A stretch of DNA of 40,591 nucleotides from Candidatus Cloacimonadota bacterium (GCA_030154085.1 JASKKR010000020.1:1-40591), one strand, 5' to 3'; counted from the stretch's first letter, positions 17,701 to 25,847 are shown. The notes: generated from the sequence alone by a model not told the origin. Numbers and translations: made by a program.

Positions 17701-18150
17701 CCCATCGAGGAAGCACTACTTAGGATAGAATGCAGTCCGGACACAACGCAATTGCCTCTCAGTAAGAGTTTTTGGGAGGATTACAAAATGCTGAAAGAAG
17801 AAGCGGAAAAGTTCAGCTTCAAACAATCCCAACAGAGCAATTCGGTGAAGGCATTCAACTTCCTTTCTTACTTATTGGAGCAGGAAATAAGCGAACTTGT
17901 CCCTTGGCGATCATTCCTGATCATGCTCCGTGATGACATAGAAAACTATGGTACTTTGCCGGAATATACGCTTAAAAGCATCTGTGATTGGGAAAACGGC
18001 GGGAAGCCGGATTATCAGGTAATTGCCCAAGAATTGGAAAAACTGAGTAAGACCCTGGGCAAGAACTACCTGAAAAAAGTTAAAGATAGCCTGAAAGCCT
18101 ATGAACAACAGGTGATTGTGGCTATTGAAAACCAAGCAAAGGATATGTAG
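14791..18150 (+). CDS. PLD-domain SNF2/SF2 helicase (defence-type translocase)
   Basis: 1119 residues. The N-terminal phospholipase D-type nuclease domain has one HxK motif (H131, K133 in HAKLYLF) and the downstream GSSNLSKAGL (153-162). A single motif implies a dimer for activity, as in the BfiI class. An SNF2-type motor follows: Walker A ADVVGLGKS (about 275-283), DEAH in IIVDEAHRYRN (about 356-359), LLTATPFNNSP, and motifs V-VI STDKLSEGFN and QRVGRINRISK (about 820). The long C-terminal region is unassigned. The methyltransferase gene follows directly, so the pair resembles a restriction-modification system in which the motor-nuclease acts on unmodified DNA. DISARM-type systems also use PLD and SNF2 proteins, but no DrmA or DrmB is seen here. 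Confidence 0.85.
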   Translation: MSNFITNTGSAQLKTRLVTLIKESQELKFLVGFFYFSGISELIESLKVNADLSLKILVGLNVDAQNYGLVEYAEKAGKKRIERIEDYHESVLKALNNDVFDNELFYNQAGYILEQIINGRIIIRKTSRPNHAKLYLFKLKEDQVVRPNLFITGSSNLSKAGLTDREEFNVEISDYGFEEAEKYFDELWNSAIPITETDIEKTRLIYNVRENTLLKSVHPFDAYMFVVKTWLDSFYKQESGRYISLLLEKKGYKPFKYQIDAVTQALSIIEDNGGVILADVVGLGKSIIASLIARKLEKRGIVICPPGLIGDDSANSGWKKYKEDFELYDWEVRSGGDLDGIIEFIGNTDGIEVIIVDEAHRYRNSSTETYEKLKTICRGRSVILLTATPFNNSPADILSLLSLFIVPKKSNITLSNNLVDLFRFYNALFKDLAYIRKNWQSKDPLKKEEARKKYQALFAEKEVKISKVLARATLLSQQIREVIEPVTIRRNRLDLINDPDYRDEVKKLSQIDNPQEWYYQLTPEQSAFYDHVIELYFTDNPESTERFKGPIYKPYRYEGDETSMEKLSRQEQIDRLNQDNLYDILRRQMVKRFESSFGAFRQSIVNIRDSYEKIKEFIKSSNGRYVLNRKLINKVDSDDPDQIDELLRQFAEENKDKDSKKNRIYEVNKFAFKEQFYADIESDICLFNKMITEIDTLALVENDPKRFALLLNVEATLQTSPNKREPAPKIVIFSEYADTVKYLEPALKEHFPGRVLVITGSIGKQHLEEINTNFDAAYPKSKQRDNYDILLSTDKLSEGFNLNRAAMVINYDIPWNPVRVIQRVGRINRISKKVFDTLHITNFFPTEQGADIVKSREIASNKMFMIHQTLGEDARIFDADEEPSPAKLFAKVQTNPYDLDQEGLYTKLKKLMRLWEKLYPERVEALAEMPIRIKTAKAFDVDSLVMFIRKGKLFSVSQDFMDENKQLIPLPIEEALLRIECSPDTTQLPLSKSFWEDYKMLKEEAEKFSFKQSQQSNSVKAFNFLSYLLEQEISELVPWRSFLIMLRDDIENYGTLPEYTLKSICDWENGGKPDYQVIAQELEKLSKTLGKNYLKKVKDSLKAYEQQVIVAIENQAKDM

Positions 18151-18151
18151 C

Positions 18152-21100
18152 ATGAGTAAGATTGTTTTATCCCAAAACTTTTCTATCGACAACTGGCTAG
18201 ACTATTTCGATGCTCACTCGAATTATTTCACTCTCCTAAACTCTCATTCACGCCATTATCAAAATGATGATTTCAATACAGTTATCCAACTTGGAGTTAT
18301 AGAATTACCTGAAGGTAATGATGTATCTGTGTTTCTGATAAGTTCGACCCAGCAACTAAATGAGCGGTCTTACCGCAAGAAGCAATTTAATAAATCTGTT
18401 GATATCCTAAAAGCAGAAAACTCCCAGGCCGGTTTGTTTATATTTCATGATAATGATTACAGCTTTCGCCTAAGTCTTGTGTATCCTGTTTATAAGGGCA
18501 CAAGGAGAGGCTTTAGCAGTTTTAAACGTTTCTCGTACTATATTTCTGCAGAAACGCCTCATCACACCTACGAACAGCAACTTAGTCTGGTAAGATTTGA
18601 TGATCTGGCGACGATAAAGAGAGCGTTTTCTGTTGAACCAGTTACCAATGAATTCTTTATCGAAGTATCATTGAAATTCCTAGAACTGGTTAGTGGAGAA
18701 AGAAGGATTGGAAACAAATCATACAAATATCCTGGCATTTTGGTGCTGCCAACCTCAAACCCCGAAGCTAAGAAGGAATTTGCAGTCAGATTGTTGGGCA
18801 GACTCATCTTTTGCTGGTTTTTGAAGCTAAAAAAGTCAAAAAATAAAGTACCGCTAATCCCCAACCATCTGCTATCAACCGATGCTGTTGCACAGTTTAC
18901 AGACAGTAGTTACTACCACAGCATCATTGAACCTTTATTCTTCGAAGTACTTAACAAACACAAAGATAATCGAATATCAAAGTATCGAGGAGAATTTTGG
19001 GATACTATCCCGTTTCTGAACGGAGGACTCTTTGAACATGATAACATAGATTATTACTCACTAACAGAAACCGGAATATCAGTCTTCTTAAATACGGTTA
19101 AGATCCCCAATAAATGGTTTATGGACTTGTTTACGGTTTTCGAACGCTACAATTTTACCGTAGATGAATCTACCAGCTCCGACATCGAAATAGCCGTAGA
19201 TCCTGAAATGCTGGGAAAAATATTTGAAAATCTCTTGGCAGAATTAGATAAAGACACTGGAGAAACCGCCAGAAAAAAAACCGGTAGTTATTACACACCC
19301 CGTGATGTGGTAGATTACATTGTAAATACCAGCTTATATCATTACCTGTCAAGCCATCTTTCCATTGATGAACAAGCTATCCTACAATTGATTGAAACGC
19401 CTGATAACCCACCTTCGCTGCAGCCAGATGATATTAACCAGATACTTAATGTGATTAGCTCATTGAAGATTATGGATCCGGCTTGCGGTAGTGGAGCTTT
19501 TGTAATGGGAGCCATGCAGAAGATGATGGAGATTATCAAAGAATTGGATCCAAAATCCGATTATTGGAAAGGTAAGATTTTAAAAAGCATCGTTGATCCA
19601 GTATTCAAGCGCTACATAGAGGACAAGTTAAAGACAGAAAACCTCTATTATATAATAAAACTCGGTCTTATTAGGGACAACATTTACGGTAATGATATCC
19701 TTACTATGGCGGTGGAAATCTCAAAATTACGTTTTTTCCTATCTCTGATTGTAGATGAGACCATAGATGATGATAAAGACAACCGCGGTATCCTGGCTTT
19801 GCCTAATCTGGATTTTAAGTTTATTGCTGCAGATTATGTACTCGATTTGGCATCCTCAATAATGCATAATGCGAATTATTCCCCATATGTAACCGAACTC
19901 AAAGATATCATAGATAACTACTTCACAGCTTATGGATCAGAAAAGGAACAAATAAAACATCAATTCATTGTTAAGCAGAGGGAAATCAGTTTTAAACTAT
20001 CGCAATCTGCTCTATTAACACCGGATATTGCTGAACTACTCAATTGGAATCCCTTTTCTAATACCTCTGTTGATTGGTTTAACCCGGAATGGATGCTGGG
20101 TCTGAATGAGGATTTTGATATTATCATAGCCAATCCACCCTATGTGAGTAACAAGAATACTGATAAGAAAAAAGTACCGCTATACGTAGATAAATACGGC
20201 TTCTCCGATGACCTGTACAATTACTTTTTTATCCGTTCTTTGGATTTGGTCAAAACGGGAGGCATCCTTTCTTTTATAACCTCAAACACATACTTGTCAA
20301 TAAACTCAAAGCAAAACCTAAGAACGGCATTTCTTGATAACAGGATTATCGAGATATTCAAAATCGATAACCCCTTTGAGAATCCTATGGTCTCACCCGC
20401 CATCATAACCATACAGAAAACTGATGAATTCAAGAACTATGATTTAAGGTACAAGATTGCTGAAGAGCGGGAGGATTTCCTTGATCCCGCCGAATACAAT
20501 ATCAACACCTCAGTCTTCAAGAATACTGCCTTCAATACTTTTTTCCCTCCCACTGAGTTCAACATGCGGGTTTGGGATAAGTATGGAAAACAGATCAAAA
20601 GGCTTATAACTCAATACTGGTCTATGATTGATTCCAGTAAGGGTATCGCTAAGAACCAAAAGTACCTTGAGGAGTATCGCAGCTCATTAAAGCCTGGCGA
20701 TCTTACACTGCTGGGTCTGATAACTGAAGGTGGGCAAGGTTTGGCTACTGCAGATAATGGCAGATTTGTGGGTGTACGGGATAAAACCAAAGAAGCGTAC
20801 CGGATTAAAGCCACCAGAGCCCAGAAATTACTCAAGGCAGTAGTAAGTAAAAACATCCACAATCTTGGGATAGATTCATTACAGGATGCGAGAGACCTGC
20901 TTGCTGATATGGAAGAATTGGAGATAAGAGAGATGTTCAGTAGTTTGAAAAGTGGATATGGCAGGGACATTTTTGGCAGTGGTTATCTCTATCAGATTAT
21001 ATCAGAAAGCGAGATTGCTGACCCGGCAAAGATGAGTCCAGCCGATATTAGCAAAGGTATTGCGTCTGATAAACCTCACTTTGTTCCTTATGACAAAGGT

Positions 21101-21628
21101 GACAAGGACGGCAACCGCTGGTTCTTGGTCACCCCATATTGCCTTGACTGGTCAGAAGAAAGCGTACTTTATTATCAGACTAGTACTAATTGTAGGTGGC
21201 AAGGTTATAACTTCTATTTCCGTGAAGGCTTTTGTTGGAGTGATATAAACACGGTATACCTAAAATGCAGACTCAAGGGTAAAAGCGTCCACGATGTAAA
21301 GAGCATGAGTTTGTTTACACTAATTCCGAGCATTCCTGATTGGTTCTACGTTTGCATAATAAACTCATCATTCATTAGCGAGTACGTTAACGACTTTTTA
21401 AACAATACACAGACCTTCCAGATAAATGATGCCAGGCAACTACCGATAATTATCCCTTCCCAAGATCAGCTTGAGGAGTTTCACTGCATCTTCAATGATG
21501 CCTATGCGATAAAGCTTATGCAGTTTGCCGATGAGATATCGAAAAGCAAAGCGGAAGAGAAACTGGCACAGATACAACAGAACCTGGATGCCTATGTTTT
21601 AGATTATTACGGATTTAGCAATAATTGA
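18152..21628 (+). CDS. Eco57I-type N6-adenine DNA methyltransferase
   Basis: 1158 residues from the ATG at 18152, chosen because AAAGGA precedes it and it follows the helicase stop by one base; an upstream in-frame ATG lies inside the helicase gene. The N-terminal region (1-370) has the FLNGGLFE segment typical of Eco57I/type IIG-like enzymes. Then come KTGSYYTPRDVVDYI, the SAM-binding motif DPACGSGAF (about 441-449), NIYGNDI, and the catalytic NPPY (about 661-664 in IIANPPYVSNK). The C-terminal third looks like a target-recognition region (FQINDARQLPIIIPSQDQ). BREX PglX is related in architecture, but no other BREX genes are present. I see no certain nuclease motif of its own. Confidence 0.88.
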   Translation: MSKIVLSQNFSIDNWLDYFDAHSNYFTLLNSHSRHYQNDDFNTVIQLGVIELPEGNDVSVFLISSTQQLNERSYRKKQFNKSVDILKAENSQAGLFIFHDNDYSFRLSLVYPVYKGTRRGFSSFKRFSYYISAETPHHTYEQQLSLVRFDDLATIKRAFSVEPVTNEFFIEVSLKFLELVSGERRIGNKSYKYPGILVLPTSNPEAKKEFAVRLLGRLIFCWFLKLKKSKNKVPLIPNHLLSTDAVAQFTDSSYYHSIIEPLFFEVLNKHKDNRISKYRGEFWDTIPFLNGGLFEHDNIDYYSLTETGISVFLNTVKIPNKWFMDLFTVFERYNFTVDESTSSDIEIAVDPEMLGKIFENLLAELDKDTGETARKKTGSYYTPRDVVDYIVNTSLYHYLSSHLSIDEQAILQLIETPDNPPSLQPDDINQILNVISSLKIMDPACGSGAFVMGAMQKMMEIIKELDPKSDYWKGKILKSIVDPVFKRYIEDKLKTENLYYIIKLGLIRDNIYGNDILTMAVEISKLRFFLSLIVDETIDDDKDNRGILALPNLDFKFIAADYVLDLASSIMHNANYSPYVTELKDIIDNYFTAYGSEKEQIKHQFIVKQREISFKLSQSALLTPDIAELLNWNPFSNTSVDWFNPEWMLGLNEDFDIIIANPPYVSNKNTDKKKVPLYVDKYGFSDDLYNYFFIRSLDLVKTGGILSFITSNTYLSINSKQNLRTAFLDNRIIEIFKIDNPFENPMVSPAIITIQKTDEFKNYDLRYKIAEEREDFLDPAEYNINTSVFKNTAFNTFFPPTEFNMRVWDKYGKQIKRLITQYWSMIDSSKGIAKNQKYLEEYRSSLKPGDLTLLGLITEGGQGLATADNGRFVGVRDKTKEAYRIKATRAQKLLKAVVSKNIHNLGIDSLQDARDLLADMEELEIREMFSSLKSGYGRDIFGSGYLYQIISESEIADPAKMSPADISKGIASDKPHFVPYDKGDKDGNRWFLVTPYCLDWSEESVLYYQTSTNCRWQGYNFYFREGFCWSDINTVYLKCRLKGKSVHDVKSMSLFTLIPSIPDWFYVCIINSSFISEYVNDFLNNTQTFQINDARQLPIIIPSQDQLEEFHCIFNDAYAIKLMQFADEISKSKAEEKLAQIQQNLDAYVLDYYGFSNN

Positions 21629-21677
21629 TCACATGTATGGTTATATATACTGACTAAAGTTACATTAGGAGTTTAAC

Positions 21678-22103
21678 ATGGACGGACATCATTGCTCAGA
21701 ATGCGCCCAAAAAAATCATGGGTTCAATCCAAATATTTATGACACAATTAACTTCACGGGTAGCAGCTATTTGCTTGGAAAGTATCTCAAACACACGCAA
21801 TTCATGAGTGGATCTGGAGCTATTTCAGTTTATGCATCATCTGATTACGATGATTATAGAAATTGTTTGTTAATATCTATCAACTCAGGATCAGTTGATA
21901 TCGCCAATGGGGTTGCTGTTAGTGCTGTTTGGAATGCATATCAGTTTCTTGGTGATACTTCTATTAATGGAGTTTATTCACATCCGTGTTTTGAAAACAA
22001 AGTGGTCAAGTTGGATGATTTATCAAAGACACATGGCTACTGCACTAATTCGTTTTCTATCCCTAATGGTTATTGTGTAGATTGTGGAAAACTAATTCAA
22101 TGA
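21678..22103 (+). CDS. Unknown small protein with terminal CxxC pairs
   Basis: 141 residues; I do not recognise the family. A CxxC pair lies at each end (HHCSECAQK near residue 7 and GYCVDCGKLIQ near the C-terminus). The two ends could therefore meet in one zinc site, with the middle domain between them (SGSGAISVYASSDYDDY, ISINSGSVDIANGVAVSA). No signal peptide or membrane segment is visible. AGGAG precedes the ATG. It lies 49 bp after the methyltransferase stop, in the same direction, and its stop overlaps the next start by 4 bp. A role in the island's system is inferred only from position. Confidence 0.7.
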   Translation: MDGHHCSECAQKNHGFNPNIYDTINFTGSSYLLGKYLKHTQFMSGSGAISVYASSDYDDYRNCLLISINSGSVDIANGVAVSAVWNAYQFLGDTSINGVYSHPCFENKVVKLDDLSKTHGYCTNSFSIPNGYCVDCGKLIQ

Positions 22104-22321
22104 TAAATGCAAAACTAATGTGCTTTGAAATACTGCCTTCGTCTGTGACATCACGAATAATAGCTGTTTTTCGATGCCAGTCCATTGCTTGGCAGAAAAG
22201 ACCGGGACGAAGTGTCTGTCTAACTCTTGGATTGACTGACCTGGAGATTAAAGAGCTATATGCTGGAATGCTTGAGCTGACAGCTAATAGACTCAGGAAA
22301 GCTAAGACATTCGTAAATTAG
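22100..22321 (+). CDS. Unknown 73-residue protein
   Basis: The start at 22100 overlaps the previous stop as ATGA, so translation is probably coupled; no independent Shine-Dalgarno is visible. The product begins MINAKLMCFEILPSS and has a basic middle (IAWQKRPGRSV) and a helical end (LGLTDLEIKELYAGMLE). The C-terminal helix is amphipathic. The family is not recognised. The next gene begins 17 bp later after a full AGGAGGTGAT. It is probably real given the spacing, but the evidence is limited. Confidence 0.5.
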   Translation: MINAKLMCFEILPSSVTSRIIAVFRCQSIAWQKRPGRSVCLTLGLTDLEIKELYAGMLELTANRLRKAKTFVN

Positions 22322-22338
22322 GAGGTGATGTAATTCTT

Positions 22339-23439
22339 ATGGCAACTCACAACATTGTTACATACCCAGGAAAGCCCTATTATGCATGCAAGTACGAGGA
22401 GCAGACCAAGATCAAACATCAAGTCTTCGCTTCGTACTTCGACACATGGGTCAAAATCGTTGGTAAAGATAGCCCTCTAAACTTCATTGATTGTTTTGGT
22501 GGTTGTGGGCTATATGATGATAATGGTAACCTACAACCAGGTAGTCCTATCATCGCAGCCCAGATTATTGAGCAGAATGCTATCTCTCTCAAAAGAGATT
22601 GTTGTGTTACAATACTTGATATTGATAAGAATTGCACGGATAACATTCCTCAGGCCTTCAAACTATTTAATTGCAATTGCAGTTATGAGTTAATCAACGC
22701 CGATTTCGAAGCATACATCAATACCGAGCTTGCTATGTTAGAAGCTAAAGGAAAAACACTTAGTCCCACATTCTTTTTGATAGATCCATATGGGTATAAA
22801 ATCAAGCTAGAAACAATAAAACGCCTTATGTCTGTAAAAAACAGCGAAGTTTATTTCAATTTTATGTTCAATGCCGTTAATAGAGGCATCAGTTCAGGTA
22901 AAGTTGACAATACAATGGATGAACTTTTCGGCTGCACTGAATGGAGGGATTGCCAACAGCTTCATGGAATTGAACGAGAAGCGTGCATTGTAGACTTGAT
23001 AAGGAACCAATTCAAGCAGTTCTCGAGATACGTCCTCCCATACAGGATATGTTTTCCATCGATAGATCGGACTTACTTTTATATGATTCATTTGACTAAC
23101 CATGTAAGAGGATGTGAGATTATGAAGGCATGTTTTGCCGAGTTGAATCATGGAAAGATAGAGTATATTGGTAAAAATCAGAATCAGAGCTTCATTTTCG
23201 ATCTAATTGAAGATCCTGTCCAAGAGATCGAATCATATATTAGCACTAATTTCAAGAATTCCCGAGAGTCATTCGATGAGTTACTTGATAAAATGATAGA
23301 TACAACACCATATCTTGGCAAAGACATATCTTCTGCAGTATTAAGTCTATACAACAGACAGTTGGCGAATATTAGGCGTGTTTCATCGAAGAGGCAAAGC
23401 AGTAAACCGACCAAAAAAGACATAATTGAGATTTACTAA
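22339..23439 (+). CDS. tcmP: Three-Cys-motif partner protein TcmP
   Basis: 366 residues. The N-terminal part has the TcmP pattern KHQVFASYFDTW followed by NFIDCFGGCGLYDDNG and PGSPIIAAQII, a Rossmann methyltransferase-like fold in which family members usually read F-AGPG; here it is FGGCG. A second block is FFLIDPYGYK, with FNFMFNAVNRG after it. TcmP proteins almost always sit next to a radical SAM protein of the phage Gp37/Gp68 (DUF5131) type, and that partner follows here after 2 bp. The function of the pair is unknown. A perfect AGGAGGTGAT lies 9 bp before the ATG. The FGGCG change may matter for cofactor binding. Confidence 0.85.
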   Translation: MATHNIVTYPGKPYYACKYEEQTKIKHQVFASYFDTWVKIVGKDSPLNFIDCFGGCGLYDDNGNLQPGSPIIAAQIIEQNAISLKRDCCVTILDIDKNCTDNIPQAFKLFNCNCSYELINADFEAYINTELAMLEAKGKTLSPTFFLIDPYGYKIKLETIKRLMSVKNSEVYFNFMFNAVNRGISSGKVDNTMDELFGCTEWRDCQQLHGIEREACIVDLIRNQFKQFSRYVLPYRICFPSIDRTYFYMIHLTNHVRGCEIMKACFAELNHGKIEYIGKNQNQSFIFDLIEDPVQEIESYISTNFKNSRESFDELLDKMIDTTPYLGKDISSAVLSLYNRQLANIRRVSSKRQSSKPTKKDIIEIY

Positions 23440-23441
23440 TA

Positions 23442-25274
23442 ATGATAAGAAAAACCTTGCTTTACAAAACAGGGGTTGAATACGGCGACTACACAATTAA
23501 CCATGTGTTGGGTTGTTCTCATGGTTGCAATTATCCCTGTTACGCATTTATGATGGCCCGTAGATTTGGACGAGTCAAAGACTATAATGACTGGTTACAA
23601 CCCAAGCTGGTGGAAAATTCACTGGACTTATTACGGAAAGAGATTCCCAAAAAACAGAAAAGCATTAAATCCGTGCATCTTTGTTTTACCACCGATCCAT
23701 TCATGGCTGAGTATCCCGAAGTAACCGAGATGAGCCTTGAAATCATCAAGTTGCTGGATCATTACGGTATCAAATGCACAGCACTTACCAAGGGAGTACT
23801 ACCTTCAGAACTTTCAAGATTTGATGATAAGCATGAATGGGGCATTTCTTTGGTTTCTTTAAATGAAGATTTTAGAAAGCATTATGAGCCCTTTTCTGCA
23901 GATTATACCACACGCTTAGCGAGTATGAAAAACTTGCACGATTGGGGTTGTAAAACATGGGTTAGCATAGAGCCTTATCCAACGCCTAATATTGTTGAGC
24001 AAGACTTGCGAGTCTTGCTTGATAGAGTTTCCTTTACTGATAGGATTATCTTTGGCAGGTTGCACTATAACAAGTTAGTATCAGCCTATATGGGATTTCA
24101 GGATTTCTACGATGATGCGATAACATCAGTAGTTACCTTTTGTAAGAGGCGAGGTATAGACTACCATATAAAAGAGAAAACGACTACCAAAGATTCTATC
24201 GAATACATTGAAAGAATAACGAAACCTGTGATCCCAATTCTGCATCATAATGATGCCAAGGATTTTAAACAATTCCAAAACTATCTAAACTATGCTGATC
24301 TTCCGGATAGCTACACCAACCTTTTATTCAAGTTAAAACTCGACAATTCTAAACTCAAAAAAACAATCAAGAAGTTATCAGATTCTAATAATAGCATTCA
24401 TTTCTTACATGAACTTATTGTAGGATATTCTCTTAATGAGTATTGCAAGAGGAACTCATTAAAGCTTGAGTACTCTCCGGAATGTAAATATTCAAATGAC
24501 GAAAAAACAGCAACTCCAGATTGGATTGTGTATGATGGAAACAAGAAAGTATTGATTGAAGTTGTCACTACAGATAAAAGCAAGCGACAAAGTGCCTTCA
24601 ACGCTTGTATTGGTTTGATACACAGCCTTGCTAGGGAGGGGTTAAAAAGCAATGGTATGAATACTGATCTTGATTTCAAAACGTCTAGGTTCAAAATACC
24701 TACTTTTCAAAATAAATTGGAAAAGCAAGTATTAACAGAATTTTGTAGGGTAGTTTCCAATAGAATTATCGCTAAAGTGATGCTTGGATATGGAATAGAT
24801 GAGTATGCAACTGATGATAGTGGTCTTAAGTTTAAAATAGGGTCAGGAGGCAAATCACACATGACAACTTGTGGGCATAAAACGTATAGAGTGGTTAACA
24901 ACATTCTTGATAAAGGAATGGCTTACAAAGAATTATCCAAGCAGATACCCATAATCGTGGCTGTGGCTGATAATCACAAAAACAGATCAGAAGCATACTC
25001 CCCCCAAGAAATAGCAAAGCTTCTTTACTACCCTAACACCGTCTATGAGTATCAGTTCAACAGGATAACCGATAAAGAAAAGCATATTAAGAATATACAA
25101 GACCGCATAGAAGATTTGAATGTACTGGAAGGCATTTTATTTTACGGTATCAATGTCAGCAGTATATATACAACTATTTATGAGTATTATCCGAATCCCC
25201 ACAAGACCACGAAGTGGGAAATTCCAGATAGATTCAAAGCTTACTTGGACGGAAGTAGTAATGAATGCATATAA
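23442..25274 (+). CDS. Three-Cys radical SAM protein (DUF5131/Gp37-like) with C-terminal extension
   Basis: 610 residues, about twice the usual length. Residues 1-270 form a radical SAM-like barrel of the spore-photoproduct-lyase/DUF5131 kind, with C25, C29 and C33 (GCSHGCNYPCYAFMMARRFG) spaced CX3CX3C, VHLCFTTDPFM and CTALTKGVLP. From about residue 310 a second domain begins. Around D360 and E373 (TPDWIVYDGNKKVLIEVVT) it resembles the PD-(D/E)XK nuclease core, although the lysine position after the glutamate is valine. The end of the gene overlaps the next start by 14 bp. It pairs with TcmP just upstream. A nucleic-acid-modifying role is a reasonable guess, unproven. Confidence 0.82.
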   Translation: MIRKTLLYKTGVEYGDYTINHVLGCSHGCNYPCYAFMMARRFGRVKDYNDWLQPKLVENSLDLLRKEIPKKQKSIKSVHLCFTTDPFMAEYPEVTEMSLEIIKLLDHYGIKCTALTKGVLPSELSRFDDKHEWGISLVSLNEDFRKHYEPFSADYTTRLASMKNLHDWGCKTWVSIEPYPTPNIVEQDLRVLLDRVSFTDRIIFGRLHYNKLVSAYMGFQDFYDDAITSVVTFCKRRGIDYHIKEKTTTKDSIEYIERITKPVIPILHHNDAKDFKQFQNYLNYADLPDSYTNLLFKLKLDNSKLKKTIKKLSDSNNSIHFLHELIVGYSLNEYCKRNSLKLEYSPECKYSNDEKTATPDWIVYDGNKKVLIEVVTTDKSKRQSAFNACIGLIHSLAREGLKSNGMNTDLDFKTSRFKIPTFQNKLEKQVLTEFCRVVSNRIIAKVMLGYGIDEYATDDSGLKFKIGSGGKSHMTTCGHKTYRVVNNILDKGMAYKELSKQIPIIVAVADNHKNRSEAYSPQEIAKLLYYPNTVYEYQFNRITDKEKHIKNIQDRIEDLNVLEGILFYGINVSSIYTTIYEYYPNPHKTTKWEIPDRFKAYLDGSSNECI

Positions 25275-25629
25275 TGAAACGAAGTATATTTCTCCCAATG
25301 AAAAAAAGGAGCTACTTGAAGTGATGGATAATCACTATCAGACATATCTGAGAGCAAGGTCTCTCACGCCCTTCCTAGACAAAACGATGATTGATAGACT
25401 TTTATCCTGTAAAACAAGAACCTGCTTCGATATCCCTACATCAACATTATACCAAAGCTTGGGCTATGATTGCCGTATAGTATTGAATTCGAGCCAGTTC
25501 GACACTAAGGAGAAGTGTCAGCAGTATCAGGATATCGGGCATTGGATTAACCAGAGTTTCTTTATTGAATTGAAATGCATTCTTGACACATTTATAAATT
25601 GGAAGGACAACCCGTCGCAGCAAGGTTGA
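25261..25629 (+). CDS. Unknown 122-residue protein ending the island
   Basis: The start at 25261 (MNAYNETKYISPNEKKEL) lies inside the end of the radical SAM gene, with GGA a few bases before it; a longer frame from 25120 would overlap too much. The product is charged, with a helical beginning (ISPNEKKELLEVMDNHYQTY) and a mixed core with cysteines (LLSCKTRTCFD, GYDCRIVLNSS). No membrane segment or known motif is seen. It is the last gene of the run, and the duplicated promoter block starts directly after it. Probably co-expressed with TcmP and the radical SAM protein. Confidence 0.65.
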   Translation: MNAYNETKYISPNEKKELLEVMDNHYQTYLRARSLTPFLDKTMIDRLLSCKTRTCFDIPTSTLYQSLGYDCRIVLNSSQFDTKEKCQQYQDIGHWINQSFFIELKCILDTFINWKDNPSQQG

Positions 25630-25647
25630 TTATTTATGAAAAAGAAC

Positions 25648-25676
25648 TTGACATGGAATATAAATTGTAAAATAAT
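25648..25676 (+). promoter_or_regulatory. Promoter copy B, in front of the outer-membrane protein
   Basis: TTGACA (25648-25653), a 17-bp spacer and AATAAT (25671-25676), matching the minus-strand copy at 14057-14085 nearly base for base. The predicted leader to the ATG at 25874 is about 190 nt. Confidence 0.55.
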
Positions 25677-25751
25677 GCAATTGGTCGCTCGGTCTTACAA
25701 AGATTGAGAGTAATGCGGAATATTAGATGCCCTCATACAAACTGAGAAACA

Positions 25752-25847
25752 ATGAATTGGAATGTACACCAAGATTTGGGACTCAACACATACACAAGCC
25801 AGAGAAGCAATGAATTGGTTCTTATGGTAGTATGGGAACCAATGTAA
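25752..25847 (+). CDS. Candidate micro-ORF in promoter block B
   Basis: A 31-codon frame beginning MNWNVHQDLGLNTY, the relative of the 14-codon frame at 13938-13982, with an extra tail ending VVWEPM and TAA. It stops 26 bp before the outer-membrane protein ATG. No convincing Shine-Dalgarno is present. A further part-copy of the local sequence (CAGAGAAGCAATGAATTGG, about 25800-25818) lies inside it. Coding is possible but not shown. Confidence 0.25.
   Translation: MNWNVHQDLGLNTYTSQRSNELVLMVVWEPM

Noticed and set aside
14791-25629. Complete DISARM or BREX system
   Set aside because: No DrmA/DrmB-type genes and no BrxC, PglZ or BrxL genes are seen; only the general domain types overlap.
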